Source: Ricinus communis
Lineage: Eukaryota; Streptophyta; Magnoliopsida; Malpighiales; Euphorbiaceae
Reading direction: 5' to 3'
Length of the DNA stretch: 64,000 nucleotides
Assembly (NCBI RefSeq): GCF_019578655.1
Contig: NC_063265.1
Coordinates: 7,288,501-7,352,500 of the forward strand
The notes beneath the pieces were generated by a model, which ran no database searches, was not told the DNA's origin, and worked only from the letters and a program-made list of their open reading frames with translations. Shown here one piece after another: positions 52,035-64,000 of this stretch; within the stretch, counting starts at the first letter, position 1; each line of letters starts with the position of its first letter. The translations under genes and the position numbers were made by a program.

Positions 52035-54170
52035 GAAAGAGGGGACAGTGAAAGGTGCACGTGTGGGAGACAAAAATCTGGAAAAATCTAAATAAGATGG
52101 CAAGGAAGAGTTAATGCAGAGAACAGAGGACGAGTTCAATAATATCGCTGACTTTCATGTGCTCTTGTCGCTATTCCAATTTGTCGCCTTTAATTTTTTC
52201 CCTCATGCAATATGCCAACACTAAAAACACGACCACTTTATTTTATCTTCTTTTTCCGTTCACTATTTTTTTTTCAATTTATTTTTTAAGAAGGAAAAGA
52301 TAAAACCATAGGAAAGTATTTATATGAAAGGAATTAGTTTTTAATTTTTAATCAGCAGAAAAAGGATTGAAATTTATGATATTGGTTTCATTACCCTATG
52401 TACACAATAGTGACAAAAGAACTGTTTGGTAGCCAAGTTGATGCGGTCCGTTAATAATTATATAATAAATATATATAATACATTTATTTATGATAAAAAT
52501 TGACACGTTAACTTAATATGTTTGAATTAATAAAAAATAATTTTACAGAACGAATATTAATAACATAAGGTATGAAAAATATTGTTTTTAAAAAAGTTAA
52601 GTACATAATAAGACAAATTGTAAGAGAATATTTATAATTATGCCGATTGTTTTTTACATGTTTTTTTAAAGTCTCTCTAGTTATTAAAAAAAAAAAATTA
52701 AAATAGAGTTGTGCTCATTCTTATACCAAGAATAGGTAGATATTATGAACCAAAAAGAACCCAAAATGAAATGGACATGATATATTTTCTGAACAAATGT
52801 GTGTTCCATCGCATGAAATAGAAGTACAATATAATAGTAGCCCTAGAAAAAAAGAAAAAAACATGATGAAGTTAGCCAGAGATGAGAAACAATACAAAAA
52901 TAAAAAACTGGAGCAAACTAAGAATTTATGGTTCACCTTTAATGCTCCAAAGCTTATACATGGCATATTCAATAACGTAAGTTTTATAAATCAAAAGGCC
53001 ATGACGTCCCACACAATTTATTAAATCATTAACTTGCATTAAGGAGAAGAAAAGAAAACCCTGCAAGCGAGGATCAAGGATCGAGTTGAGGGTTGGAGAG
53101 TTAAGCAATTTAGGGGAGTACCTAACAGTTATTTCCAAAACGGTAGATGGGTATGGGTATGGGTATGGCCCAAAATGAAAAAAGAAAGAAGAAGAAAAGG
53201 AAAACCGACAATTCCATAAATTGATGACTTAATTAGGGTAGACTTTTGGCGCAAATAGTAATAATAAACTTGTAGGGTTGATATTTGATATAATGTAGAA
53301 ACATTGAATATGAATGCAATACGAGTAGCCAAAGAAAATCTAAAGAGAGATTCTATGGTAGGATTTATTTAATTTTTATTTTTTTATATCCTTTTTCCAT
53401 TGTGTGCAAGCTACTTGACGTTTTATTATATTGTGAAGAGAAAATTAATCTAAAATAAGAGAAATCTTAAGTTGTTATATCATTGGATTTTATGCCGGGC
53501 CTAAAAAAGTGATATGTCAACTAACTTTAATGAAACTACCTAATTTGGTACATCCACAGTAAAAATAAATTAATCTTTTTTCTTGAAAAGAGAAGAAGAT
53601 TAGAGTGATAAATGAAGCTGCCCGCTGTCAAACACTGACTTACAATCCAATGAACAGTTGAAATCAAATCGTTGGAAGATAATTTTGTTTAAGATGGATG
53701 GCCCCCCCATTTATTTACACCATTGTTTCAGATCCAACTGAATGCTTCCAAATATGTGTCTACTTGTGGTGATTAAGGATTAAAAAAAAAAAAAAAACCT
53801 GATTGCATTGAATTTAATGCAATAACTGAATTTTTTTTAATTTGTAATCCAACTGAATGCAATACAAAATTCTAAGGTAAAAAAATGTTTGTTTAATATG
53901 TCAATCCTTACATTTTAGCATTTTTCATTTTGATAATATTTATATGCATCTTCTCTTCTTTTTTCCGTCAGAAATATGCTTCTTCTCTTCACTCCAAAAG
54001 TTTCAGCACACTTTCATATATTTGCCTTATAATTTTTTTAAAATCTAATTTAATACATATATATTAAATTAAAAACTAATTAATAAGTATTTATTAGTTT
54101 TAAATAATTAAACATAATTAATCAATAAAAAATATAAAAAATTATTAAGAAATAAAAGATATATATACAG

Positions 54171-54520
54171 TTTATAAGAGTAAAAGTCTAACCATCAAAT
54201 GGCTAGTTCTAATCATTTTGGTATTGGTTGAACCCAACTCCAAATCTATTAGTCGAACTCTAATATTCTTTCATTCATCTTAATCAATCAAATCAATTCA
54301 ATTCAATTTTATAATATGGTATATAGCTGGTCTGGCAACTAAGTGCTATAGTTAAATCTCGGTTGCACTTATAATTTATAAGGGTAAAAATCTAACCAAC
54401 CAAATAGCTAATTTTAGTTATTTTAGTATTAGTTGGACACAAGCTCAAATCTATTTATTAGATCCTAATACTCTTTCTTCACTCCTATTTAATCAAATTA
54501 ATTCAAATTATAATAGTATT
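54171..54520 (+). repeat. Tandem duplication, 203-bp period
   Basis: Units at 54171-54312 and 54374-54520 share TTTATAAG.GTAAAA.TCTAACCA, CAAATCTATTAGTCGAAC/CAAATCTATTTATTAGATC and AATCAAAT.AATTCAA in order. Divergence is moderate. Non-coding. Confidence 0.75.
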
Positions 54521-54659
54521 TACAGTTAGTATATGTAAAAATCAGTTTTGTAAAAACTTTTCGGGATATCGTAGGCTGTGAAAAAGCCCCAAATCATATT
54601 CATAACGGTCTTAAAAATAAAATAAAAAAGAGAAAAAAAATTTATAGTGAACAATTTTT

Positions 54660-55080
54660 TAAAAGAATTATTTTTACGATGTCTTTTTGATATTTTTTCT
54701 TCATGATTTTTTTAAAAAAAAAATTATTTATACAGTTTTCTTATTTTTTAAAATTTCATCAAACAAAAAATACTAAAAATATACATAAAAATATCTTATA
54801 ACTTGCATCGTTGTCAAATCAACCAAATGAAATAAATTTATCATTTTTATTTGATATGTTTATATTTGGTATCCATAAATTTGAAGGATATTACATGCCG
54901 TTATATTGCAACTATTGTATTTTGATGATAATAAACATATATATTTTAAAAAATATATTGTAATATACTAAAAATATATCAAAATACAATTAAAAGTACA
55001 TGAAGATAAAATTAAAATAAAACTAAAGAATTCATTTAAGGGTGTGAAAAATGATAGTAATATTTTTAGAAGAAATATGG
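54660..55080 (+). repeat. Dispersed AT-rich repeat, copy 2
   Basis: Partner of 34970-35340. It ends AAGAATTCATTTAAGGGTGTG where copy 1 has AATCATTTAAGCTACC. It has a short TTGCAACTATTGTATTTTG block equivalent to the TAGCAACTAGTGTATTTTA of copy 1. Confidence 0.6.
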
Positions 55081-55309
55081 ATATTTCATTAATGAGAATT
55101 GATAATATATATTGATATAAAAAATAAAAATAAACATTAAATATCAAAAAATACATGTAAAGAAATTTGTTTATAAGAATTATCAATCGTGTTTTGATGG
55201 AGCAGTAGATTGTAATTCTATGGGAAAAATATTCCACTTGGTGACACTAAGTCAAATATCGATTTTATATATATCTTTGAATGAGTCCGATTATTTGAAT
55301 GTCAAATTT

Positions 55310-55545
55310 GATATCTTTTTTTCTATTACCACTTCTATAGAGGGAGAACTCAACACGTCCGTAATGGAGGACCAAAAAACTATTATAAAAGAAAAACTCT
55401 AAACTCTCATTATGGAGGACCATAGAACTCTTTAAAAAAATATTAATATTTATTTATAAAACTAATTAATAATAAAAAAAGACCACCGCTCATCTAAAAA
55501 TAATAGACGGTGGACCAAAAATAAAATTTTGATGAAAATAATAAA
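55310..55545 (-). repeat. Dispersed repeat, copy 2 (inverted relative to 17391-17610)
   Basis: Reverse-complement partner of 17391-17610. It shows the repeated phrase GGTCCTCCATAATGAG / GGTCCTCCATTACGGA and the block AATAAATATTAATATTTTTTT. It carries no coding sequence. The family is unknown. Confidence 0.6.
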
Positions 55546-55549
55546 ATAA

Positions 55550-56720
55550 AAATAATCATTTTGTATTTATAATAGTTATTTGAATTTTTATGATAACGGA
55601 AAGATGGATAAAAATGAATGATGAAGACGGTATTATTGTAACTTTATTAAAATAAAATAATACTAAAATAATATTATAAAGCAATGATAAAAAAAATTGT
55701 ATAAATGAAAGAATTTCAGATTTTAGATCGTTAAATTTTACCGTGCATTTTCTATATATATGTAAAAGATCTAAAACAAAAATTATAGTGCTTGAAGCCC
55801 ATGAATTGCCAAGATCTCCAATAAGGGCCCATAACACTGATCTATGGCTACTTCCTACGGTTACGTTGATTTGTCAAACCGCATTTGTTGATTTGGTTTG
55901 AAAATATATACCATAAACCACACCAAATTAAAACCGAACCGTATAAACCCACCCTTCGAAGTGGGGAAGCAAAATCCCCTATACAGAATTCTTTTCCGCC
56001 TCCAAATGCTAAATTTAAGATATATATATTAAAAAAAATACTCTTTCGAAATCGATACTACAAAGCATGTATGTAGACCACCGCCAAAACTACTAATTCA
56101 GTGATTATAGATTTGGGTGAAATTTGCATAGTAATCAATCATTATTATCATATTTTTAGTGTTTAATAATATGAATTTAGAATTTAACAATTTAGAATAT
56201 TATTATTTGACCGTTAACTCGTTTTTATTGAATAAATTACTTTTTAAATTGCAATTTAACGGTGAAGTAATAAAATTAGAAGTTATTAAACTCTAAACTT
56301 ATATTATCAAATATGGACAATAAGATAATGATAGTTGATAAGAACGAAAGTGTTTGAATCCTTACAAATTAAGAATTTTAATGATGAAATCCCTTCTTTT
56401 GTACTATTTATAACTACGTAGTTCTTTTTATTTGAAAAAAACCACTTACTAAAAGTTATAAAATAGTAAAAATTCCACATGATATTTTTTATATGTATTC
56501 TAAAAAATAAAATAAACGTTTGGTCTCCCCTCAAATTCTAAAGTTATGAAGTTGTTGAAAATGATTTTGATATACTTTATAGGCCATTAGAAGTAGAAAA
56601 TCCTCTAGTGGAAGGACACTTGCATTTTATTTTGTAAGCGGAGTCTCTCATTCAAATTAAAATATGCAACAATTTACTAGTAAGATTTTTCATTTTTTTT
56701 TTAAATGTCTTTCTTTCCCG
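55550..56720. other. Intergenic, no supported gene
   Basis: AT-rich. A GC-richer block at 55850-56010 (CCACCCTTCGAAGTGGGG hairpin-like) is unexplained. No coding signal. Confidence 0.5.
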
Positions 56721-56723
56721 GGC

Positions 56724-57150
56724 ATTTACGAGACTTATATAAATCTATTATTATATAAGTATTGTATAAAAATGTTTAGCAATGTAGTGATATATCTTGC
56801 TTGATAAATGCATGCATTCTCAGGCCAACAGTACAGGTTTTTCATTTCAATAAGAATCAAGTGCTCGGCTAATTTTCAAAGTTTTTTAAAACATCTTAGA
56901 CCATTGACGAAATTTACCTAAATTTATTATTATATAAGTATTGTATTATAATATCTAGCAATGTAGTTACCTGCCCTGCCTTGTCTGATAAATGCATGTA
57001 TTCTGAGACCAATAATACAGACTTCTAATCTCAGTAAGAACCTTGTGTATCACTAGTTTTTAATATTTTCTTAGAACATTTTCGAGCTTTTACAAAATTT
57101 ATAAAAATTTATTATTATGTGTATTACAATGTCTAGCAATGTAGGACCGG
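56724..57150 (+). repeat. Tandem repeat, about 180-bp unit, 2.3 copies
   Basis: Units start at about 56724, 56903 and 57089. Each carries TATTATTATATAAGTATTGT (shortened in the last), TAGCAATGTAG, and in the first two GATAAATGCATG.ATTCT.AG.CCAA.A.TACAG. The array ends about 320 bases downstream of the oxygenase-like stop codon (minus-strand sense), so it lies just beyond its 3' end. Confidence 0.8.
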
Positions 57151-57472
57151 GATCTACAAGATTATTCTCATCTCATTCATTTCTGAAAATAAAAATACAT
57201 AAAATAGGTGGAGACAGGCTCATTTATTCAGAAATCAAGTGGTATTACATTGCTTTTCTTTAGTTTAATTTTTGCAAATAATAAATTTGTGCTATAACAT
57301 TTCTCACATCAAACTTGCACCTTTTCATACAATGCATTCCAAACTGTACATCAAACAGACGTGTGTAAAGAAATTAAAAATTTCCAACAAAAGTTGCACC
57401 TAACTATCACCAAATAAAAGCTTTATCATCTCCCTATCAAATTCTGGACCGGCTTCCTACTCTTGCTGCAGA

Positions 57473-60281
57473 TTATGAAAATAGAAACATAACAATTTTG
57501 TACAAGAAAACAATGACTAGCATTATCAGGATTTGGTCCCTTATGCTGATTGTTTTACAACCTTTATTGGAGCTAGGATCTAAATCTAAGGACAAGCATT
57601 TAAGCTCTACAGAGAAAGAAACTTGGTTTCCCTGGAGGTGTGGCTCACAGATTAATTCACCACAGGCACACTTGAAATCCCCCATGCTCCATTCCTGAGT
57701 TAAAGATGCCCAAATTATTTATCTTTTGCACCGAGAAGGCGAGAATAAATTTGTAAAGAAGATAGTAAATATACTGGTAGTTAACAAGAACAATCAAGAA
57801 CAAGAAGGGAATTTCTCTCACTATGTCGTTACAATTGGTCAATACAGCTACTAGTATACAAGATCTAACTGCTAATACATCACTATACGTGAGCATCTTA
57901 ATTGCAAGCTAAGCAAAACTAACTGCTCTTATGTAACTCCCTAGCTAAAATATTTCTACATTCACATCTAACATTTTTGAGTTTATTAATAGGTCCCTTT
58001 TCATCTCCCTAGCTAAGCATTTTTATTAGGTTACTCGACTGTAATTTTCATTAACATCAAGAACTTCTTTACCTAATATAGAGCAATTAATTTAATTGAA
58101 TATTGCCTTCATTCATCCTCAATAGGACATTCATCTTGAAGAATGACTTCACCAAGTAGACTCGGTGCTTTCAGTTGTGGTATATAATTACTCTTTCAAC
58201 GACTCCAAAATGTAAATTTTCTTTTCTCACCCCCTTTTTCAGCCAATGTAGCATATATATGCCTTACTTATATCTTCTGCTCCATATTAGGGCAAAAAGG
58301 TCTTTGATGCTAACAAAAATTATTGTTCATGGACCTGTTAAAACACGGACATATTTAAAGTATCCAATGCCAAAAAAATGAAAAATTTCAGGGACCTGGG
58401 TCTTCCCTAAATATTATGCTAGCATAGTTTTTAGAGCCCATCAGTAATCTCCTGTATAAGCAATTCAAAAGTAGTAAATATGCAAATTCAACCAGTGAAA
58501 AAGAATTACCTCAAATCGTTGTCCAACAATGACAACAATGGTGTCTGGACCTGCATCAAAAGACAAAGGACCACTAGCTGATTGGACAAAAAATCGAGAC
58601 CGCCTTGCAGGAAGGTGAAGGCACAAAGTATGATCACAACGTTTGCAGTTTTTTTCATTCGGCAAAAATGGCTTCCGTACCAATTTATAGTTGTTGTTGT
58701 ATCTGTATAAACTGAGAACAGACTCTTTGCCTTGGATTCTTTTACCAAAGTGCATTCTAGCTATGTTTTCGACAAAAATTTGACCCAATAGTTCAGCAAT
58801 TGCATCAAGTTTGGTAGCAATTGTCTCCATCTTCTCGCTGCATATATGGAAAATAGATTAATTACAGGCAGGCCATAAACCATATTCCATAATCAATATG
58901 CTAAGCATGTACTCGCATTGCTACAATGTTATGCTATCAAAAACTGGTCCAAGTATGATATACAAGCAACAGCAAATGTCGTTCAAATTAAAATTAAAAA
59001 GCAGAAATAGAAGAAATTGTACTCTCTTAGCTTTCCTAGGTGGCAAAGTACCAAATTGTTTGCCTACAAACAAAATAAACTCTCTGTTTGCAAGTGACAC
59101 TGAGACTTGACTCTGTTATAAACTTGTTCACAGTCATTCATCAATGTTAACAGATATACTAAAATCTCTCTGGTCAAGTTTTTTTAAGAAGAAAAAAACA
59201 AAAGAAATTATTGAGCAAGTTTAGCATGCAAGTTCGTTTAAGAATCAATTCAAAATTTTCAGGTTAAACTCATGAATAAGCTTGAGGACCATCCACGGCT
59301 AGGTTGCTCTTTTATGACCTGAATATGGGTTTAAATAAAATGGACCTCATTTTTGCACACACTCTTCCCAAACAATAGTAGTAAAGCAAACACTTTCCTG
59401 TTGCAGCATACATTAAAATCTATTACATATAGTTTAATAGTAACTTAATACATGTATTCAGCAGTCATCCTTTAACAATATTAAATTTGCTCAAGTAAAT
59501 TCTAACTTGTAAGAATCCAGACTCAAATTTAGCTTCAAGAAGCTTTTGACAACATAAAATGTATATTGTAAACGAATAGACAACAACTAAAATTAGAACA
59601 AAAGTAAGGCTCATGCATGGATCAGACCCCAACTGTCCCTGCATTCCAGAGTTTGTTAACAAAGTTACTGTATTATTGATCAAGGCCCAACAAGCAGCCT
59701 AATTATAAGTAATAACCGGTAATATAAATTTACGAGCGAAAGAAACCGACATCTCGGAATTGAAATTACCTAAAATTGCGATATCTTTCAGTCACGAAAT
59801 GATCCCGCGCGCATTTCATTCGTTTATTCCCAGAACGAACCCAGGCAATCTGTTCTGTATTCTCATTGCCGAAATTACCGAGGACTCCAGTGTCAGCCTG
59901 TTCTAAATCACGGAAAACCCGATCAGACTCAAGAACCAACGATCGCAATGAGTCATCATGGTAAAAAATGCCATGGTCAATGATCATGAAGGCACCGAAT
60001 TCCCTAGCGGACCGTAAGAGCCGATCAATGGTTTCATAATCTCCTAATTCTAGTGATTGATAATCGATTTGTTCCGGAATATTGGGAGGGGTATCAATAT
60101 CATCATGTAATAACGGAATGTGAGGTTCAGGGAGAGAAAGGTCAGGGATGTTTAAGGTTTTCTCAAGGTATTCGCATAAGATTTCGTTAGCGGCGGAACG
60201 TGAGCCTTTTCCGGTTGGAATAGGGGACGGTGGTGGTGCTGATAGTTTTAATTCACTTGCGTTCCGTTGAAGAGAAGACAT
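57473..60281 (-). CDS. 2OG-Fe(II) oxygenase-fold protein, degenerate, C-terminal hydrophobic tail
   Basis: Three exons with GT-AG borders in phase: 60281-59770, 58837-58510 and 57694-57473. They give 353 residues, a normal length for plant 2-oxoglutarate-dependent dioxygenases. Exon 1 has a DIOX_N-like region (DYETIDRLLRSAREFGAFMI followed by IDHGI). Exon 2 covers the start of the catalytic barrel (SVLSLYRYNNNYK, GPLSFDAGPDTIVVIVGQ), and exon 3 the end (EWSMGDFKCACGELICEP, QVSFSVELKC). The iron ligand motif HxD is absent: the equivalent place reads DHTLCLHLP (239-247), and the distal SHRV histidine is replaced by ACGE. So it is probably not an active enzyme, or it is a divergent one. The last 19 residues (335-353) are hydrophobic, like a tail anchor. 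The ATG at 60281 is chosen over a non-ATG frame extension. Function unknown. Confidence 0.85.
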
Positions 60282-60289
60282 GATCGATC

Positions 60290-62525
60290 GTGCGTTTGAT
60301 GAAAGAAGAAAAAACAGCAAGGAGAGAAATAGAAGAAGAAAGGAGAAGGTGGTGGGCTTTGTTTTTTCTGGTTCGAGTAGTTGTAAAGTTGCTTTTCGAA
60401 TGTGAATGGGCCCATTGGGCGTTGGGTCTGCGCGTTAGGCGTGGTCGGCACGTCTTGGATATGGGGCCACATTCTGGTAGATTAAGGTTGTATTATTTGT
60501 TATTTAAGAAAAAAGAAAAGAAAGAGCAACTTTTCAAAAATGTATAAAATTAAATAAATATTATCTTTATGCTGTGGATTTTCTTATTTAAAAAATATAT
60601 TTTTTTATAGGCTTTTAGCCATGTAATTATCTTTCTTAGTTATTTTCGATTATTTTATAAAAAATCAATAAAAAATAAAAATCAATTTTTTTAGATATTT
60701 TAACACAAAAAAAATAAAATAAAAGAAAAACTGTAGATTTAATTAAAAAAAAGAAAAAAAGAAAAAAGAAAAGAAAGGTTGTGCTATGATGTGATACATA
60801 AGCTGGGATGTACAATTCACGGCCCCAAGACGATGTGAAATGGGGCATTGATGGTAAAATAGAGATGAACAAATAATGGAAATTTTCGATGTTATGGGCC
60901 ACGGCCCAAATCCTCCTTTGATTTAGACAGGCAAGTAAGATTTTAATGAAGTAATAAAGCATTTTGTAGATTTTCCTATCATTCGTAGAAGTAGGATACA
61001 AGAAAATTTGTGAATTCACTGAATACTCTTCTTTGGAAGATGAGAGAATTCCCATTTTGGATGCCCATGTTTGAATCCGTTTATTACCACACATATTACC
61101 CTCAATTTAGGCATTTGGGTTATTAATATAACCACGAGTTTAGTTGTTTATTGTAAACAACTTTTTTCTTAATTATTTAGAAAATTCTGGATTATGAAGC
61201 TTTTATTAAATTTAACTAGTAGTATCATTTATAGATTTAATTTCACCATTCACACATATATCAATTTGAATAAATTCTTTTTTAAACTTAACTTAACTAG
61301 TAGTATCATCTATAATAGGCTTAATTTCGCCATACACACATGTATCAATTTGAATAATTTTTTTTTAAAATTTTTTACTTTATTTTTTAATCAATAAAAT
61401 TTGGCCCATTGCATAAAATTTTATCAAAATCAAATCACCAACTGATATATCTTATATCAATTACAACATTTCAATGAATTTAGCATTCAAAAATATTAAT
61501 GTGACAATTTTCAACAGAAAAATAATATCTAATTGTTTTAATTGCTAAAAACATTCTATATTTTAAATTTTCATTTCAATTTTAGAAAATTTTATTTATT
61601 TTATCTATTTTGATTGGATATTATAATCATTATTTATAAAATTAATTTTCTTAGTTAGCAACACACACAAATGAAAAGTAATAATAAATGGATTGACTAA
61701 GCAATTTAATTAAAACATACCATTTTATTTCATCTCTAATTTATCCACATTTCTATCTTCCTTCATTCATCCTTTTTCTCACAATTTTAAAAAAATGTAA
61801 TCATTTATTTTAGTCCAAATTAAAAGAAGATGATAAAGCTGCATCAGAAATAAAGACATGAAGAATAAGACCAAATAATATTTTTATTTAAATTCTTTAA
61901 TCTTTAATTTTATTATTTGTCTCGATATTAAATCTCCATTTTATAGTATTGAATTGAAATATTGATAACCATACATTAAAGTTAAAATAAAATATTATAG
62001 TATACGAATAAAAATAAATAGATTATGCTGAATTTTGGAAAAAATATCAAATTTAATTTTCTTAAGCAATTAAGTTAAATTCAAATGTGGAATTTTTGTT
62101 TACCAAAAAAATGCCACGTTAGCAATTGTAAATACTAAATTTGTCGGCCTATCAAATTTGATTAGTTTCGATAAATATTATACCACAAACTAGATCTCAT
62201 AAAAATAATTTATCATATATAATTAAGTTTTAATAAACTAACGAGTTCAATCATGAATATGATTTACTTTTAAGCTTATTTCAACTTGTTAATTAAGAAA
62301 AGAATTACTCTACTGGAAGCCCTATAAAATGATGCACTCTGTTCAAGTTCAGGGCAATGATTTATTAGATTGAGCAAAACCCGAAGCCTAATGGAAGTTT
62401 TTCTTCACTTACAAACATTTACTGTAAAGAAAACACAAACACACGCACTGAGCAAAGCTTACTTACATTACATATTAAGCTCGAACCATAATTAACTAGA
62501 AGAGATTTACGGCATGCGTTTTCCA
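60290..62525. other. Intergenic between oxygenase-like gene and WNK gene
   Basis: 60290-60480 is the GC-richer promoter and leader region of the oxygenase-like gene on the minus strand. The rest is AT-rich, with the duplication at 61211-61372. No gene supported; the 152-codon minus frame at 60636-61094 is low-complexity. Confidence 0.6.
61211..61372 (+). repeat. Tandem duplication, about 82-bp period
   Basis: Two units share TTAACTAGTAGTATCAT, TTTAATTTC.CCAT.CACACAT and ATCAATTTGAATAA. Divergence is low. Confidence 0.85.
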
Positions 62526-62529
62526 GTTT

Positions 62530-64000
62530 TCACCATTTAAATCTCTGCTTTTCATCATCATCCGGAAAACCAGGCTCATGAAATCCGATATTTTCAACAG
62601 CACCGACAGTCTTGAACAATCTCCTCTTATGTATCTGTTCCAGCAATGACTTGTGCAACAACTGGCTACGCACATCTACAAGTGATCGATGCCTACTTAG
62701 CTTTGGCTGCGAACTTGAGCTACTACATTCCCAAGAACCCAACTGCGCGTTGCGTTGTTTGTGTTGTTTTGAGCACAAATTGCTGTCGGCAGGGCAGAAT
62801 CTTGTAGACTTGTGTGCCTTCGCAAAACTGAGATGTTCTCCTCCTCTTGTACTTGTCTCGCAGCTGTCTTCATTGCCTGAGCAGTAATTTAAATTCGAGT
62901 ACTTGATGGAGTTGAATGAGCTTTGTGAGCTTGTATCATCATTGGTGAATAATTCTCCTGTCATATAGTAGCTATGTTTATTAGCATTCTATCTTGAAGT
63001 GCTGTAAATTGTAATCAAGAAAAAATGTGATGTACCTTGAAGCCAGTCAAGGCTGCAAGTTACATTGGTGTTGCTTCCACCGTGGAGATGGGGATTTTCA
63101 TATGGAGAGCTTAAAGCTAAAAGCGAAGCTTGAGATGAAGAACGGGAGGAGAAGGAGTGGAAAGGATGGTGGTTTCCATCATTGTCATATTCGTCATCAT
63201 CGTCATAGTTGAAGCTGTGCTGCTGCTGGAATAAGCCCCACTCTTTCGAGCTTGGAATTAAAGATGCTATCTGTTCCTCTATCATTTCAGCAATGTCCAG
63301 TGACTCCCAATCAGTGATCTCCAATTCTTTCACCATCTCCACCGCAACATCAATTGCAGTGTCGTTCATTGTGTCATAAGGAAAATAAATGTTCCTTGTG
63401 TGACCTAAAGTTCACCAAATAAAGAAAATGATGTCAATCTAACAGACAACCGACTACTGCTTAAACATGGAACTATGATCAATGGCGTCTTTCATGCGCA
63501 TCAGTATGTACATACCATCCTTGTCAGATATTTGAACTTTGAGGAAAACCGTGTCATCATCAGGGTTCATAGTCCCTGTGATGGTCATTTCAGTGTCCTT
63601 GGTTGGATCAGCCAACAAAGATGGAATGATCTCCTCTGATGCATTAGAACTTGACCTTTGAATTGGGATTTTTGTGACAGGCAGCAATTTTCCTTCGTCG
63701 GATGATAGAAACGGATCCAACAAGAGCTCTCGAGCAGGCAACCTCTTTGAAGCAGATTCTAAACATTTTCCCACAAATTTCTGAGCTTCAGTATCTTTAA
63801 TCTTGTAGAATGCCTCAGGCAACTTTCCCTAACAAGTCATAAAACAGTGTGCATTGCATATTTACCTCAGGCTCTTTTTTCAGCAATTTTAGAACTTACA
63901 TACAATGTTGAGAGGAACAACTCACCGAAGTTACTTTCTTGTATATTTGTGCAGGATTCGAGCACTCACTATAAGGGTACTCAGAAGTAAACATTTCTAA
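62530..64000 (-). CDS. WNK: WNK (with-no-lysine) kinase, 3' part, gene continues past the window
   Basis: Four 3' exons: 64000-63926 (partial), 63828-63516, 63404-63036 and 62957-62530, joined by in-phase GT-AG introns to give the last 394 residues. The first begins [20 protein letters not shown], kinase subdomain X of plant WNKs. Then come [20 protein letters not shown] and [18 protein letters not shown] (end of the kinase domain), and the OSR1-like domain [60 protein letters not shown]. The tail has an acidic Asp/Asn run, Ser-rich stretches, the group motif [18 protein letters not shown] and a short basic segment (LLEQIHKRR). Family members phosphorylate clock, ion-transport and osmotic-stress targets. 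The sequence fits the WNK4/WNK5 group best. The catalytic lysine region is outside the window. Confidence 0.92.

Larger units (their letters stand above)
48810..54165. other. Intergenic, no supported gene
   Basis: The stretch at 49300-50450 is GC-richer and looks like single-copy sequence. The 85-codon ATG frame at 49327-49584 has no recognisable motif and no convincing splice partner. 51000-51960 is AT-rich repeat-like DNA. Frames at 52721-53332 overlap on both strands and look fortuitous; a (GGGTAT)3 run lies near 53150. Confidence 0.5.

Noticed and set aside
53147..53168. Telomere-like GGGTAT repeats
   Set aside because: Only three units, and the unit differs from the plant telomere repeat TTTAGGG.
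60282..60320. N-terminal extension of the oxygenase-like protein (MLFFLLSS...)
   Set aside because: It would begin with TTG on the minus strand; the ATG at 60281 begins the family-like sequence.
60636..61094. 152-codon minus-strand frame
   Set aside because: Phe/Lys-rich low complexity from poly-T/poly-A runs, no domain, and its codons reflect AT content.

Overview
This is nuclear DNA from a flowering plant, most likely a eudicot. It is AT-rich and gene-sparse, with long intergenic stretches full of (AT)n microsatellites and decayed transposable elements. Its genes belong to plant families: an intronless CBL-interacting kinase, an IDA-like peptide, an OVATE-family protein and a WNK kinase, the last with GT-AG introns. 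There is no bacterial-style operon, CRISPR array or recognisable viral genome. I cannot name the species from sequence alone.

Layout. 1-9.1 kb has no convincing gene. It holds two adjacent Helitron-like termini (about 1.1-2.1 kb) and a truncated CACTA (En/Spm) remnant with a relic transposase tail (3.27-4.15 kb). 9.12-10.45 kb (minus) is a complete intronless CIPK25/CIPK5-like kinase whose promoter carries a TATA box, a perfect TGACGTCA and a CACGTG. 10.5-29.2 kb is repeat-rich. It contains a diverged segmental duplication (about 16.4-18.3 and 23.5-24.7 kb) with a conserved GC-rich core, a hAT-like MITE, a 21-bp minisatellite and several small local duplications. 29.3-29.9 kb (plus) is a broken ARM-repeat (plant U-box type) pseudogene. 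30.63-30.88 kb (plus) is a secreted IDA-like peptide precursor. 32 kb (minus) has one doubtful 147-codon ORF. 33-38 kb holds a long-inverted-repeat foldback element and Stowaway-like MITEs. 42.15-43.46 kb (plus) is a complete OVATE family protein. 43.5-57.4 kb is intergenic, with an Emigrant/pogo-like MITE, many AT microsatellites and tandem duplications. 57.47-60.28 kb (minus) is a three-exon gene for a 2-oxoglutarate oxygenase-fold protein that seems to lack the iron ligands and ends in a hydrophobic segment. 62.53-64.0 kb (minus) is the 3' part of a WNK kinase that runs off the window.

The genes do not form a pathway cluster. Several are signalling or growth regulators (calcium/CBL-CIPK, IDA-HAESA peptide signalling, OVATE transcriptional repression, WNK), but they are independent loci. 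I found no convincing new biological system. The observations most worth a second look are the degenerate oxygenase, the duplicated GC-rich palindromic core, the ARM pseudogene, the atypical IDA-like motif and the transposon ends.
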